Assembly (NCBI GenBank): GCA_050330635.1
Contig: JBHJNQ010000022.1
Coordinates: forward strand, 8,919-72,918
Direction: 5' to 3'
Source: CADEDH01 sp050330635
GTDB lineage: Bacteria > Actinomycetota > Acidimicrobiia > Acidimicrobiales > SZUA-35
Length of the DNA stretch: 64,000 nucleotides
Each line of letters starts with the position of its first letter. Position 1 is the first letter of the stretch. The notes under the pieces were generated by a model that saw nothing but the letters and a program-made list of their open reading frames with translations, was not told where the DNA came from and did no database searches. The translations under genes were made by a program, and so were the position numbers. This document shows positions 17,771 through 27,191 of the stretch, one piece after another.

Positions 17771-18529
17771 TCAGTGGCCGAGGCGGACGACGACCGGCTG
17801 GCGCTGGCTGGTGAAGCCCAACGCCACCGGCCGACCGTCGACGTCGCCCTCCACCCAATGGCGGATCATGGCCTCGTCGAGTGAACGGTCGCTCGTGTCG
17901 GGCCCGAGCCACAGGTAGTCGTGATCATGGGCCACGCACAGCCACGGCTGCCGTTCGAGATCGATCCGCAGCCGCCCCCGGTGGCGGGTGGCCCGGTGCT
18001 GGAGGGCGAGCCGACCGACGACCCACTCGCCGTGGACCGTCCCCGCGTTGGGGGCCACCCTGGGTGACGATGTGCACGGCACGGGCTCGGGGCCGCGACC
18101 CTCCACGAACTCGACGATCCTGCCCGAGCGCCGGTCGACGATCAGCCGGCAGCACAACCGCCCGTCGAACCAGACCACGCTGATCGCCACCGTCGCCTCG
18201 AGGTCGTCGGATCGGGCCGGTGACGGCCACAGGGCCAGGCCCACGGTCAGAGCTCCGATCAGGATCAGCACGGCGGATCCCGACCACAACGACACCAGGG
18301 CCAGCAGGCCGGACACGATCACCAGCACCGACACGCCGAACGTGACCGCCATGACCGCGGCGTCGAGACGGCGATCGGTCGGCAGGAAGCGCAGGACGGT
18401 GAGGCCCGGGGCCAACACCAGCCCGGCGGCCACGATCGGCACCCGCACCAACGGGGGGGCGTCGAGGATGACGACGAGGGCGGCGAGGCCCGTCAGCCCC
18501 AGTGCGATGGTGGCCGGACGGAGGGTCAC
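17771..18529 (-). CDS. Small multi-pass membrane protein of the polysaccharide locus
   Basis: This 252-residue protein starts at a GTG that overlaps the stop of the preceding flippase-fusion gene (GTGA), so it is translationally coupled. The first about 95 residues hold three or four hydrophobic segments; the remaining 150 residues form a soluble beta-rich domain ending in RQPVVVRLGH. I find no known family. Its position and coupling suggest a role as a partner of the flippase/polymerase fusion in export of an envelope glycan. Confidence 0.7.
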   Translation of the reverse strand: MTLRPATIALGLTGLAALVVILDAPPLVRVPIVAAGLVLAPGLTVLRFLPTDRRLDAAVMAVTFGVSVLVIVSGLLALVSLWSGSAVLILIGALTVGLALWPSPARSDDLEATVAISVVWFDGRLCCRLIVDRRSGRIVEFVEGRGPEPVPCTSSPRVAPNAGTVHGEWVVGRLALQHRATRHRGRLRIDLERQPWLCVAHDHDYLWLGPDTSDRSLDEAMIRHWVEGDVDGRPVALGFTSQRQPVVVRLGH

Positions 18530-21500
18530 CAGTCGGCTTTCAGGGTGAACACGACGCCGGCGTCGTTTTCCATCGCCACGACGAACCGCTCGTCGTGGCG
18601 GAGGGCCCGCTCCAGGTCGGGTAGGAAGGACCGCGGGAGTGAACCCACCGCCTCGACCTCCGCCTGCTGGCCGTCGGTGAGCAGGACGTAGGCGGCGGCG
18701 AATCCCTCGGAGGACATCCACCCGTACAGCTCGTCGGCCGGGTCGGCCCGGATCCGCTGGATCGTCTCGGTCGGCTCGTGCCCGATCGGTACGTACAGGA
18801 ACTTCTCGTAGTCGACGAACTGGGCCGGGTAGTTGCGCGTGCCCTCGATGAGCAACGAGTCGTCGGGCGCCGTCCGCGACAGTTCGTCGACCAGGGCCAC
18901 CTCGTCGGCGGAGAACGTGTAGAAGCCGTCCTTGCCGTAGTAGGCGAAGCTGAACGGGACCAGGGCCAGGGCGGCGACGCCGGCCATCGCCGCCGTCCGC
19001 AACCGGGCCGGTCGGATCGACAGCAGGGCCTCGGCGGCGAACAACGCCACCATCGGCAGGGCGAACAGCACGACGCGGAACAGGATCTCGCCGCCGAAGG
19101 CCAGGAACAGCCCGGGCAGCGGGGCGGCGGCGAGGACGAACGGCGCCAGGTCGCGTCGGGGTCGACGGAACGCCCGCCACGCCCCGATCGAGCCGATGGC
19201 GGTGATGATGAGCAGTACGACGCGACCGGCATAGGCCACGACCACCTGGCCTGCGCTGCGCTCGGCGGCCAGCCCGAACGATTGGGCCGCGTTCTCCGAC
19301 GGTAGGCCGATCGTGCCGACGTAGACCGCGAGGTTCTCGGCCACGAACGGCGTCGCCCCAAGCGCTATCCACCCTACCAGAGCGCTCCCCACGACGATCG
19401 CCGGGCGGTACGTGGTCTCACCGACGACGGCCAGGCCGACCAGGGCGGCGATGAGGAAGAACGGGGTGAGCTGATGGCTCGACACCAGGGCCAGCGCCGC
19501 CACCGCCAGCACCGTGTGGACGACGAAGGTCGGCTCGACCGAGCGATCGTGCCGGTAGAAGCGCAGGGTGAGCCCGATGATCACCAGATAGAGCACGAGG
19601 GCCAGGGCCTGGGGGGCGAAGTAGTCCTGTCCGATCCAGTTGGTCACGAAGAACAGCAGACAGGCGAGCCACACGGCGCGCCGCGACGAGGTGAGCTGGC
19701 GGAGGGTGAAGGCCAGCGCCAACAGGACCAGGAGATCGAAGGTGGCGGGGGCCCACTTGGCGAACGGGATGGCGGTGGTGAGCGCCGTCAGCTCCGTTAG
19801 CGAGGCGTAGCCAGCGAAGAACCCGGGCCAGTTGTGGTACACGTCGAGGACGTCGATCCCCCTGTCGACCCCGCCCCGCCGCATGATGAAGTCGACGATC
19901 CCGATGTGCTTGTAGGCCCACGGGTAACGGACCGATTCGTAGGCCACCGACGGGGCCGCCGCCAGGAGCACGACAACCGCCGCAGTGTGGGCCGCCGCCC
20001 ACCGCTCCTCGAACACCGGGCGGGCGATGGCGAGGATGGCCGTACCGATCACCACGAGGGTGGCCCCCACGGTCAGCGGCCCCACGACCGATACCAGGCC
20101 GACATCGCCCAACAGGTCGGCGGGAATGTCCGACAGACCGAGCAGGCCGAGCGCCACGGCCTCGACCGACACGCCGAGCAGGCCCAACCACACGAGCCGT
20201 TGGGGTCGGAGACGGTCCCGCCCGACGACGAGGTCGACGATCCGGCCGGCGGCGGTGGCCAGAGCGCCGCCGGGGTCGCGGTAGAGAATGGCCACCCCGA
20301 GGAACGTCTCGGCCAGCAGCCACGCCAACCCGACGCCGGTCACACCGAGCCGACCGATCAGGACGACGGTGAGCACGCTGACGAGACCCACCTCGGCCGC
20401 CGTCAGGACGAACAGGTCGCGGACATGGCGTTGGGCCCGGAGTGTGGCCATGGCCACCGCCACCGGGACATGGGCCACGGCGGCCAGGCCCAGGAGTCGG
20501 AGCACCGTCGAACCCTCGGCGGCATACGAGCCGCCGAACACCAGCAGCAGCTGGGGAGCGAAGACGGCGAGGAACGCCGCCCCCGGTACCACGAGCAGCC
20601 CCGCCTGGCGCATCGCCGCCCGCCGCTGGGCCGGGAGCTCGGCCGGCTCGTTCGCCGCCTCGGCGATGAAGGCCGTGCCGATGTTGGCCGAGATCAGCAT
20701 CAGGTTGTAGGCGACGGCCCAGCTCATGGCGTAGAAGGCGTTGGCTTCGTCGCCCAGGCGGCCGAGCACGATGAGGGGGAGGACGCCGATGGCGCCCATC
20801 CACACGAGCGCCGACGCGTGCTCACCGACCGAGAAGCGGATCAGGTCGCCAGCGCCGAGCGGCGGGTGGCTCCCGTCGGGTGTGGCGGAGCGGTCGGCGA
20901 CGCCAGGGCTGCTGTCGGCTGCCACCGTACGCAACCGCCGGGCGATCACCAGGTTGACGGCGACGATGATCACCCCCAGGGGGGCGACCCAGGCGAAGAA
21001 GATGCTGCCGATCCCGAACGACGAGATGGCCAGGACGAGCAGTCCCAGCTTCGCCACCGAGAACACCGTGTTCTCCACGGGTACGACCCGGGTCCGCCCG
21101 ACACCCACGAGGACGCTGTCCTGGAGGACGAACAGCTGCCACGCCACGCACGCCACGGCGAAGCCGACGAGGCCCGAGCCCGAGCGCAGCGGCCCCAGCT
21201 CGTCATAGGTCCGCCCGAGGACGAAACCCACCGCACCGGCCAGCACGAGGGTGGTGACGCCCGCCGTCACATACGAGCCGACGACGAAGCGCGGGGCGCG
21301 CGCCCCGAGGACGGGGACGAAGCGCACGAGCGACGTGGGCAGCCCGAGGCCCGACACGCCGGCCACCAGCATCATCGTCGAGATCAGGGCGGCGTTGACG
21401 CCGACGGTGGCCTCGTCGAAGCCCCGGGCCGCAACCAGCCAGAACAGCAGGCCGAACACGGCGCCGATGGCCGAGCTGGTCACGAGATCGAAACCCGCCC

Positions 21501-21609
21501 TGAACTGGCGGTCGACCCGCAGCCCGACGACCCGTCCCAGGGCGGCCACCGCCGCCCCGGGCCCCGTCGGCGTCCGGGCGGTGACCCGTGTGTCCTGCAC
21601 GGTGGCCAC
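18526..21609 (-). CDS. Polysaccharide flippase fused to a GT-C/polymerase-like membrane domain
   Basis: This 1027-residue membrane protein appears to join two machines. Residues about 25-470 look like a Wzx/MATE-type lipid-linked oligosaccharide flippase (FDLVTSSAIGAVFGLLFWLVA, MSWAVAYNLMLISANIGTAF, LLAETFLGVAILY). Residues about 520-900 form a second set of transmembrane segments with WIGQDYFAPQALALVLYL and HNWPGFFAGY, reminiscent of GT-C-type membrane glycosyltransferases or Wzy-like polymerases. A soluble C-terminus of about 130 residues follows (YPAQFVDYEKFLYVPIG). The GTG at 21609 lies 2 bases after the stop of a GT2 gene, and the stop overlaps the next gene. No acidic catalytic motif could be placed with confidence in the second half. 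Confidence 0.8.
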   Translation of the reverse strand: MATVQDTRVTARTPTGPGAAVAALGRVVGLRVDRQFRAGFDLVTSSAIGAVFGLLFWLVAARGFDEATVGVNAALISTMMLVAGVSGLGLPTSLVRFVPVLGARAPRFVVGSYVTAGVTTLVLAGAVGFVLGRTYDELGPLRSGSGLVGFAVACVAWQLFVLQDSVLVGVGRTRVVPVENTVFSVAKLGLLVLAISSFGIGSIFFAWVAPLGVIIVAVNLVIARRLRTVAADSSPGVADRSATPDGSHPPLGAGDLIRFSVGEHASALVWMGAIGVLPLIVLGRLGDEANAFYAMSWAVAYNLMLISANIGTAFIAEAANEPAELPAQRRAAMRQAGLLVVPGAAFLAVFAPQLLLVFGGSYAAEGSTVLRLLGLAAVAHVPVAVAMATLRAQRHVRDLFVLTAAEVGLVSVLTVVLIGRLGVTGVGLAWLLAETFLGVAILYRDPGGALATAAGRIVDLVVGRDRLRPQRLVWLGLLGVSVEAVALGLLGLSDIPADLLGDVGLVSVVGPLTVGATLVVIGTAILAIARPVFEERWAAAHTAAVVVLLAAAPSVAYESVRYPWAYKHIGIVDFIMRRGGVDRGIDVLDVYHNWPGFFAGYASLTELTALTTAIPFAKWAPATFDLLVLLALAFTLRQLTSSRRAVWLACLLFFVTNWIGQDYFAPQALALVLYLVIIGLTLRFYRHDRSVEPTFVVHTVLAVAALALVSSHQLTPFFLIAALVGLAVVGETTYRPAIVVGSALVGWIALGATPFVAENLAVYVGTIGLPSENAAQSFGLAAERSAGQVVVAYAGRVVLLIITAIGSIGAWRAFRRPRRDLAPFVLAAAPLPGLFLAFGGEILFRVVLFALPMVALFAAEALLSIRPARLRTAAMAGVAALALVPFSFAYYGKDGFYTFSADEVALVDELSRTAPDDSLLIEGTRNYPAQFVDYEKFLYVPIGHEPTETIQRIRADPADELYGWMSSEGFAAAYVLLTDGQQAEVEAVGSLPRSFLPDLERALRHDERFVVAMENDAGVVFTLKADW

Positions 21610-21611
21610 GA

Positions 21612-22844
21612 TCAGCTCGATCTCAGACTCTGGACATAGCCCACCGGGCCACGGGCCATCCCCCTCATCTGGGCCCGCAGGGCGGCCGACCCCAGACCGT
21701 CGTCGCCTCGACCGGACGGGCCCCCCGGACGGGATCGCAGCCACCCGAGGCCACCGAGGGCTTGGCGTCCCAGCCGTAGCAGCGACGACGGCTCGTCGAT
21801 GACGAGGCTGGTGAGGTAGGCGGTCAACCCGACCCCGTAGCCGTGCCACTGCCGGAGGAGACCGTCGACGGTGCGGTGATGGCGGTGGAACACGATCGCC
21901 GACGGCTGGTAGCGCACCGCCCCGCCGGCGGTGACCGCGGTGTGGAAGGCGTGGAGGTCGTCGCCCCCTCGGGCCGGCGTCCCCGCGCCGAGCGTCTCCT
22001 TGAAGCCACCCACCCGGCGCAGCTCCGGTACCCGGAACGCCATGTTGGCACCCGAGCCCATGACGCCGGCACGGAAGGGGAACAAGGGGTCGTCGGGCCG
22101 GTTGGGGCCGAGATCGAAGGTGCGGGGAGCGAGACCCTTGTTGAAGCCGATGTTGTCCTCGGCCCACTGCTGCGACCACGTCTCCAGCTCGGCCGGAAAG
22201 ATCATCCCGGTCACGCACGTGATCTCGGCGGCGGCGAAGCCAGCGACGAGCTGGCCGAGCCAGTGCTCGTCGACCGTGACATCGTCGTCGGTGAAGGCGA
22301 CGAGGTCGGTCTCGATCATGTCCAGGCTGGTGTTGTGGGCCCGGGCCAGCCCGGGGACGGGCTCGCGCACGTAGGCGACGGCGGGGATGCGGGGGTGGCT
22401 CCAGGTCTCGACGACCATACGGGTTTGGTCGTCGCTCGGGGCGTTGTCGACCACGACCACCTGGTCGGGAGCGGTGGCCAGGCCGCCGAGCGAGTCGAGA
22501 CAGCTCTGGAGCTCCTCGGGTCGGTCACGGGTGGAGATGGCCACCGCCACCGTCGGTCGATCGCCGACCCCGCCGCCGGCGGCACCGGACCGCCCCGCCC
22601 CGCCCCGGTCGGCCCGGACGGTAGCGAGTTCGGGGCCGAGCCGATGGGCGATGGCGGCCTCGAGATCGAAGGGCGCTGTTTCCCGATCCACCGAGAGGAT
22701 GCCCACCGGGTCGACCCCGACCCGGACCAGGGCATGGATCCGCTGGTAGGCCACCTCGGCGAGGTCGGGGAGCGGGCGGTCGGCGTCGATGACCGTGACC
22801 CAGGCCGGGACGAAACCGTCGCCGGCCACTCGGTGCTTCGCCAT
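21612..22844 (-). CDS. Family 2 glycosyltransferase
   Basis: This 410-residue GT-A-fold enzyme has VAVAISTRDRPEELQSCLDSL at the start of the catalytic domain, a nucleotide-sugar aspartate motif DLVAFTDDDVTVDEHWL, and FRAGVMGSGANMAFR followed by GTPARGGDDLHAFH, a Gly/Asp-rich acceptor-side motif. About 100 residues precede the GT domain. It is the first gene of a reverse-strand operon with the flippase fusion and a small membrane protein. It probably adds a sugar to a lipid-linked envelope glycan. A paralog with the same GTPARGG-D-L motif lies at 24173-25465. Confidence 0.9.
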   Translation of the reverse strand: MAKHRVAGDGFVPAWVTVIDADRPLPDLAEVAYQRIHALVRVGVDPVGILSVDRETAPFDLEAAIAHRLGPELATVRADRGGAGRSGAAGGGVGDRPTVAVAISTRDRPEELQSCLDSLGGLATAPDQVVVVDNAPSDDQTRMVVETWSHPRIPAVAYVREPVPGLARAHNTSLDMIETDLVAFTDDDVTVDEHWLGQLVAGFAAAEITCVTGMIFPAELETWSQQWAEDNIGFNKGLAPRTFDLGPNRPDDPLFPFRAGVMGSGANMAFRVPELRRVGGFKETLGAGTPARGGDDLHAFHTAVTAGGAVRYQPSAIVFHRHHRTVDGLLRQWHGYGVGLTAYLTSLVIDEPSSLLRLGRQALGGLGWLRSRPGGPSGRGDDGLGSAALRAQMRGMARGPVGYVQSLRSS

Positions 22845-22998
22845 CAGAGATTCCGCCTTCTCGTCACCCTGCCGGACCTCCTCGTCACGGTGCCGGCGTT
22901 CACGCCAAGGGTACCAACGGCGACATCGCCGCCTCCCGCCCCGGCAAGCGGGCTAGAGTATTGCCCAGCTACATGGGGCAGACATCTTGAGGTCCGAG

Positions 22999-24195
22999 GT
23001 GGGCGTACGCCCCGAAGTCAAACGTGTCCTGCTCGTCATCGCCCCCCTCCTGCTCGGGGCCACGGTGGGCGTCGTGCTGGCGGTGCGGACGGACCCGTCG
23101 ACGGCGACCGAGACCATCGCCGGAGGATCCGCCGAGCCACCACCCGGCATGCGGGTCGCCGACGCCGACCAAGCCGTCTCGACGGTGACCTCCTTCGCCG
23201 GAAGCCTTGCCGCGCTGGGCACCGCCGCCGGCGACGGTGTGGAGACGACCGCAGCCGACGACACCGTCCGACCACCGGCGACCTCACCGACCGCCCCGCT
23301 GCCCCGCCCGTCGGGCACGACGGCCACGTCGTCGACCCCAGCGGCCGGGGCCCCGTCGGCCACCGGTGCTCCATCCACTGCCCCGTCGAGCTCACCGTCG
23401 ACCGTTCCCTCGACGGCGCCGGCGACGACGGGCCGATCCTCGACCACGGTCGCGCCGTCGGCCACTCCGGCGGCCGCCACCGGGGGCGGCGTCGTTCCCG
23501 TCGGCGTTCCCGGCCAGTGGACGATCGCCTTCGCCGATGAGTTCGACCAGTCGTCCCTCGACACTGGCCGGTGGGAGCCGGGGTGGTTCGCCTCCACCGG
23601 CTTCTCCCGACCCATCAACGTCGACGAGGACGGCTGTTACCACCCCTCCCAGATCCGCGTGGCCAACGGCGCCCTCGAGCTCACGGCGAAGGCGGCAACC
23701 GACCCCGGCTGCCGCCGCCGGGACGGATCGACGGCCGGCTACGTCTCCGGCCTGATCAACACGCGGAATTCGTTCACGTACACCACCGGCTACGTGGAGG
23801 CCCGCATGTACCTGCCCGGGTCGGGCGGTCGTCTCCACAACTGGCCGGCGTTGTGGACCAACGGTGCCAACTGGCCAACGACCGGCGAGATCGACATCAT
23901 GGAGGGCCTCACCACCCACTGGCCGTGCTTCAGCTACCACCGCGGACCGGGCCACGTGTGGGACACGACCTGTGTCGAGGGCGGGGATGCCACGGGCTGG
24001 CACACCTTCGGCGTCGACCGCCAGGCCGGGCGGCTCGACTTCTACTACGACGGCAGGCTCGTCGGCACCTACACCGAGGGTCTGACGAGCGACCCCCATT
24101 ACCTCGTGCTGAACTATGGCATCACCGCCGAGAACGGGATCACCGTGCCCTCGACGCTGAAGGTCGACTACGTCAGGGTGTGGTCGCGCCGCTGA
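22999..24195 (+). CDS. Secreted glycoside hydrolase family 16 (beta-glucanase-like)
   Basis: This 398-residue protein has an N-terminal hydrophobic segment (VLLVIAPLLLGATVGVVLAV) as a signal anchor, then a Ser/Thr/Pro/Ala-rich linker of about 130 residues, then a GH16 domain. The retaining catalytic motif E-x-D-x-x-E is present as TGEIDIMEG, with YVEARMYLPG and a C-terminal LKVDYVRVW typical of the family. GH16 enzymes cleave beta-1,3/1,4-glucans, agar or carrageenan; the exact glycan cannot be told. The GTG at 22999 is chosen because a GAGG sequence lies about 7 bases upstream; TTG at 22987 is an alternative. Divergent from the GT2 gene, it may trim the polysaccharide made by this locus or feed on environmental glucans. 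Confidence 0.88.
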   Translation: MGVRPEVKRVLLVIAPLLLGATVGVVLAVRTDPSTATETIAGGSAEPPPGMRVADADQAVSTVTSFAGSLAALGTAAGDGVETTAADDTVRPPATSPTAPLPRPSGTTATSSTPAAGAPSATGAPSTAPSSSPSTVPSTAPATTGRSSTTVAPSATPAAATGGGVVPVGVPGQWTIAFADEFDQSSLDTGRWEPGWFASTGFSRPINVDEDGCYHPSQIRVANGALELTAKAATDPGCRRRDGSTAGYVSGLINTRNSFTYTTGYVEARMYLPGSGGRLHNWPALWTNGANWPTTGEIDIMEGLTTHWPCFSYHRGPGHVWDTTCVEGGDATGWHTFGVDRQAGRLDFYYDGRLVGTYTEGLTSDPHYLVLNYGITAENGITVPSTLKVDYVRVWSRR

Positions 24196-25465
24196 CCTCG
24201 ACGGGGCCGATTCGGTGTCCGGCCCGCCGGCTGCGGACGAGCGCCACCGGCCCGGCGAGCCGGCCGGCAACGTTGGCCAACCAGTAGCGGCGCCGCACCC
24301 GGGCCCGGGGAAACGGTGAGGCCGACCCGGCCGGCCCCGACGGCAGGACGTAGCGGGCGCCCCTGATGGCCCGAACGAAGAGGGGGCGGCGACAGCGGGG
24401 GTCGAGGGCGTGGCTGGCCAGGAACGCGGTGAGGCCGAGGCCGTAGGTGAACATGTGGCTGGCGAATCCCCGGCCGGCCTGCTCGTCGTTGTGCCAGCCG
24501 AGGGCCGCGGGCTCGAAGGACACGTCGTGGCCGGCCAACAACACCCGGACGGGGGCGTCGAGGTCCTCGCCGCCCCGGGCCGGCGTGCCGGGGCCGAGCG
24601 CCTCGTCGAACCCGCCGGAGCGGCGGAAGTAGTCGGTGTCGAAGCTCATGTTCGAACCGTTGTAGCTGGCGATCCGGTAGGGATGGAGCGGGTCGGCGCG
24701 GCCGGCATCGCTGGCCAGGAAGGGTTCGAAGCCATTCTCGGAACCCCACCGCATCAGGTGCTCGAAGGTCTGCTGCTGCTCGGTGTCGAGGTAGAGCTGG
24801 GGACAGTAGCCGAGCACGCAGCGAACGTCGTCATGGCGGGCGAAGCCCCGGGCGATGGCGAGCATCCAGTGGCTGTCGACGAGGATGTCATCGGAGAGGA
24901 AGGCGGTGATCGGGTGGTGGGCGGCCGCCAGCCCGACGTTGCGGGCGCGGGAGAGACCCGGTTCGAGAATGCTCAGGTGGCGGACCCGGGCGTCGGCGCC
25001 GAAGCGGTCGGCGAGGATTCGCTCGGTGGCGTCGTCGATCCGGCCGTTCTCCACCACGATGACCTCGAACGGGGCGGGGTAGCCCTGCTTCAGCACCCTG
25101 GCCACACAGGCCGCAACCTTCTCCGGCCGACGGTAGGTGCCGATGACGACGCTTATCGGTGGCGTGTCGTGACCGAGCACGTCGCACACGCGCAGGCTTC
25201 GGCGCGCCAGTTCGTCGATACGGGCCCCGTGGGTGGCGGTGGCCTCGTCGATGACGGCGGCGACGTCGAGCTCGCCGTCGACGAGGGCATGATTGGCCAT
25301 GGCGAGCGGCTCGCTGCCGACCCGGAGCAGCAGGTAGACCAGCTCGTAGGTGCCGACACCACCCGGTGGTGGTGGGGCGACGAGGCGGGGCGGCGGCGCC
25401 ACGAGGTCGAGCTCGGTGACCCATACCGGAGAGGACCCGACCAGGGGCCGCGCTCGCCCGCTCAT
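24173..25465 (-). CDS. Family 2 glycosyltransferase (paralog)
   Basis: This 430-residue GT2 enzyme contains ISVVIGTYRRPEKVAACVARVL, an acidic DDILVDSHWMLA segment and GPGTPARGGEDLDAP, and resembles the GT2 protein at 21612. It has a similar N-terminal region of about 115 residues before the catalytic domain. The ATG at 25465 is preferred to the one at 25492 because GGAG lies 7-10 bases before it. Its 3' end overlaps the GH16 gene by 23 bases in convergent orientation. It probably transfers a sugar during envelope glycan assembly. Confidence 0.9.
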   Translation of the reverse strand: MSGRARPLVGSSPVWVTELDLVAPPPRLVAPPPPGGVGTYELVYLLLRVGSEPLAMANHALVDGELDVAAVIDEATATHGARIDELARRSLRVCDVLGHDTPPISVVIGTYRRPEKVAACVARVLKQGYPAPFEVIVVENGRIDDATERILADRFGADARVRHLSILEPGLSRARNVGLAAAHHPITAFLSDDILVDSHWMLAIARGFARHDDVRCVLGYCPQLYLDTEQQQTFEHLMRWGSENGFEPFLASDAGRADPLHPYRIASYNGSNMSFDTDYFRRSGGFDEALGPGTPARGGEDLDAPVRVLLAGHDVSFEPAALGWHNDEQAGRGFASHMFTYGLGLTAFLASHALDPRCRRPLFVRAIRGARYVLPSGPAGSASPFPRARVRRRYWLANVAGRLAGPVALVRSRRAGHRIGPVEVSGATTP

Positions 25466-25681
25466 CCTCGCTCTCCGCTGGAGACCCATCATCCGTCACA
25501 CCCTGGAATCCTTGCCGCCAGGCTAGTTGGAGGTTGTCGCCCCAGGATCCGGCGAGGGCACAACTACTCACCGTCGGGGTTCATGTGTCGGGCCCCCGAC
25601 GTCCACGAGCCTTCGTGGCCTTCGGGCTGCCGGCCCGGGCGTCACGACCTACGCCCACCGGACGCGCCCCCGGCCCGATCC

Positions 25682-26998
25682 TCAGCCCCCGGGCGCCGGT
25701 CGCAGGGTCCGTGCGGGGCCATCGTCGATCACCGCCGCCCGAACCGGCACGGCCGGCGGTTTGGCCAGATAGAACCAGACGCTGCCCAGGCCGGCGAGGG
25801 CGGCCAGGATGATGAAGCCCGTCGTGTAGCTCCCGGTGAGGTCGCGCATGTACCCGGCGAGGATCGGCCCCACCACCATGCCGAACATGACGATCAACGA
25901 CGAGAAGCCCATGATCTTGCCGAACGAGGACGCTCCGAAGTAGTCGGCTCGCATCGCCGACTGGATCGGACCGCGGACGCCCCACGCAAGGCCGTGGAAC
26001 AGGACGAAGAGCCACACCAGGACCCAGTTGGTCGCTAAGGCGAGGAACAGCAGGCCGAGGCCGTGGCCCAGCATGGCGATGGTGGCCAACAGCCGCTTGT
26101 CTATGCGGTCGCCGGCCACCCCGCCGAGCAGCTGACCGACGCCCATCATGGCCGGCAGCACACCGACGACGACGGCGGCGTGGATACCGGAGAAGTTGCG
26201 CTCGTCGCTCAGGTACAGACCGAGATGGGCCATCGACGCCCCCACCACCAGCAGTGCGGAGGCGTGGCCGACGCTGATGAACCAGAAGGCCGGCGCCCGC
26301 AGCGCCTCGGCCGTGGTGAAGTGGACGCGGCTGACCTGGGCCCCGATCGGGTCCTTCTCCTCGTCGATGGTGGCGGGGTCGAGACCGTCGACGAACTGGT
26401 CGACGTCCTCGGGCCGCTGATGGAAGGCGAACGAGGCGGGCAGGATGACGACCAGGGTCACGGCCGCCGACACCAACGACGTCGCCCGCCAGCCGATCGT
26501 GTTGATGGCCACCCCGACGAGGAAGGCGAACGCCCCGCCGACGGCGAACCCCATCTGGGCGTAGGCCAGGGCCCGGGCCCGCTTGCGCTCGAACCAGTTG
26601 ACCACCGCCACGGTGATCCCGAGGAAGCCGGCGAGGCTCGAACCCAGCGCCACCAGCAGGTAATAGACATAGAACTCGACGAGGCTGTCGAGGGTGGCGA
26701 ACAGCACGAATCCGATGGCCATGATCACGGCCCCGATGCGAAGCACCGCCGCCGGCCCCCACTTGTCGGTCATCCATCCCTGGATGGGCCCGAGCAATCC
26801 GCTCTCGGCCCGGTTGAGGGCGAAGGCGACGCCGATCTCGCCGGCCGACCACCCGTAGTCGTTGCGCAGCGCCACCGCGGTGAGGGCGAAGGCGTTGAAC
26901 ACCAGGCCGCTGTGGAGCGACTGGATGAGAAATCCCCGGCGAACGATCCGCCACCCGTCGAACGGGTGCGGGCTGGGGGCCGGGTTACGCAGGTCCAT
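25682..26998 (-). CDS. MFS transporter (oxalate:formate antiporter-like)
   Basis: This 438-residue protein has about 12 membrane segments. Features include LLGPIQGWMTDKWGPAAVLR (motif A-like) and YLLVALGSSLAGFLGITVAVVNWFERKRARALAYAQMG, a layout close to the monocarboxylate/oxalate:formate-type group of MFS. The ATG at 26998 is preceded by GGAG. Longer upstream frames on this strand are non-conserved. Substrate unknown; it has no close functional partner except the downstream GT2 gene about 216 bases away. Confidence 0.88.
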   Translation of the reverse strand: MDLRNPAPSPHPFDGWRIVRRGFLIQSLHSGLVFNAFALTAVALRNDYGWSAGEIGVAFALNRAESGLLGPIQGWMTDKWGPAAVLRIGAVIMAIGFVLFATLDSLVEFYVYYLLVALGSSLAGFLGITVAVVNWFERKRARALAYAQMGFAVGGAFAFLVGVAINTIGWRATSLVSAAVTLVVILPASFAFHQRPEDVDQFVDGLDPATIDEEKDPIGAQVSRVHFTTAEALRAPAFWFISVGHASALLVVGASMAHLGLYLSDERNFSGIHAAVVVGVLPAMMGVGQLLGGVAGDRIDKRLLATIAMLGHGLGLLFLALATNWVLVWLFVLFHGLAWGVRGPIQSAMRADYFGASSFGKIMGFSSLIVMFGMVVGPILAGYMRDLTGSYTTGFIILAALAGLGSVWFYLAKPPAVPVRAAVIDDGPARTLRPAPGG

Positions 26999-27191
26999 GG
27001 TCTCCAATCTTCTCCTACCGCCGGGGGTCGGCACGAAACGACGGTGGCCGCCACCGGTCGAGACGATGGCCACGGAGTGAACGAGACATGAACGTTGGGC
27101 CTCCGTTGGCCGGAGCGGGTCCTTGGTCACTGGCCGGTCCCCCCTCCGCCATCGGATGGTGAGTCCACCAGCCAGCTGTCGAGGAGGATCG

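Noticed and set aside
19834..21639. 601-codon forward open frame
   Set aside because: It is antisense to the flippase fusion, is rich in His, Arg, Asp and Gly with no fold signature, and results from the GC-rich codon bias of the real gene.
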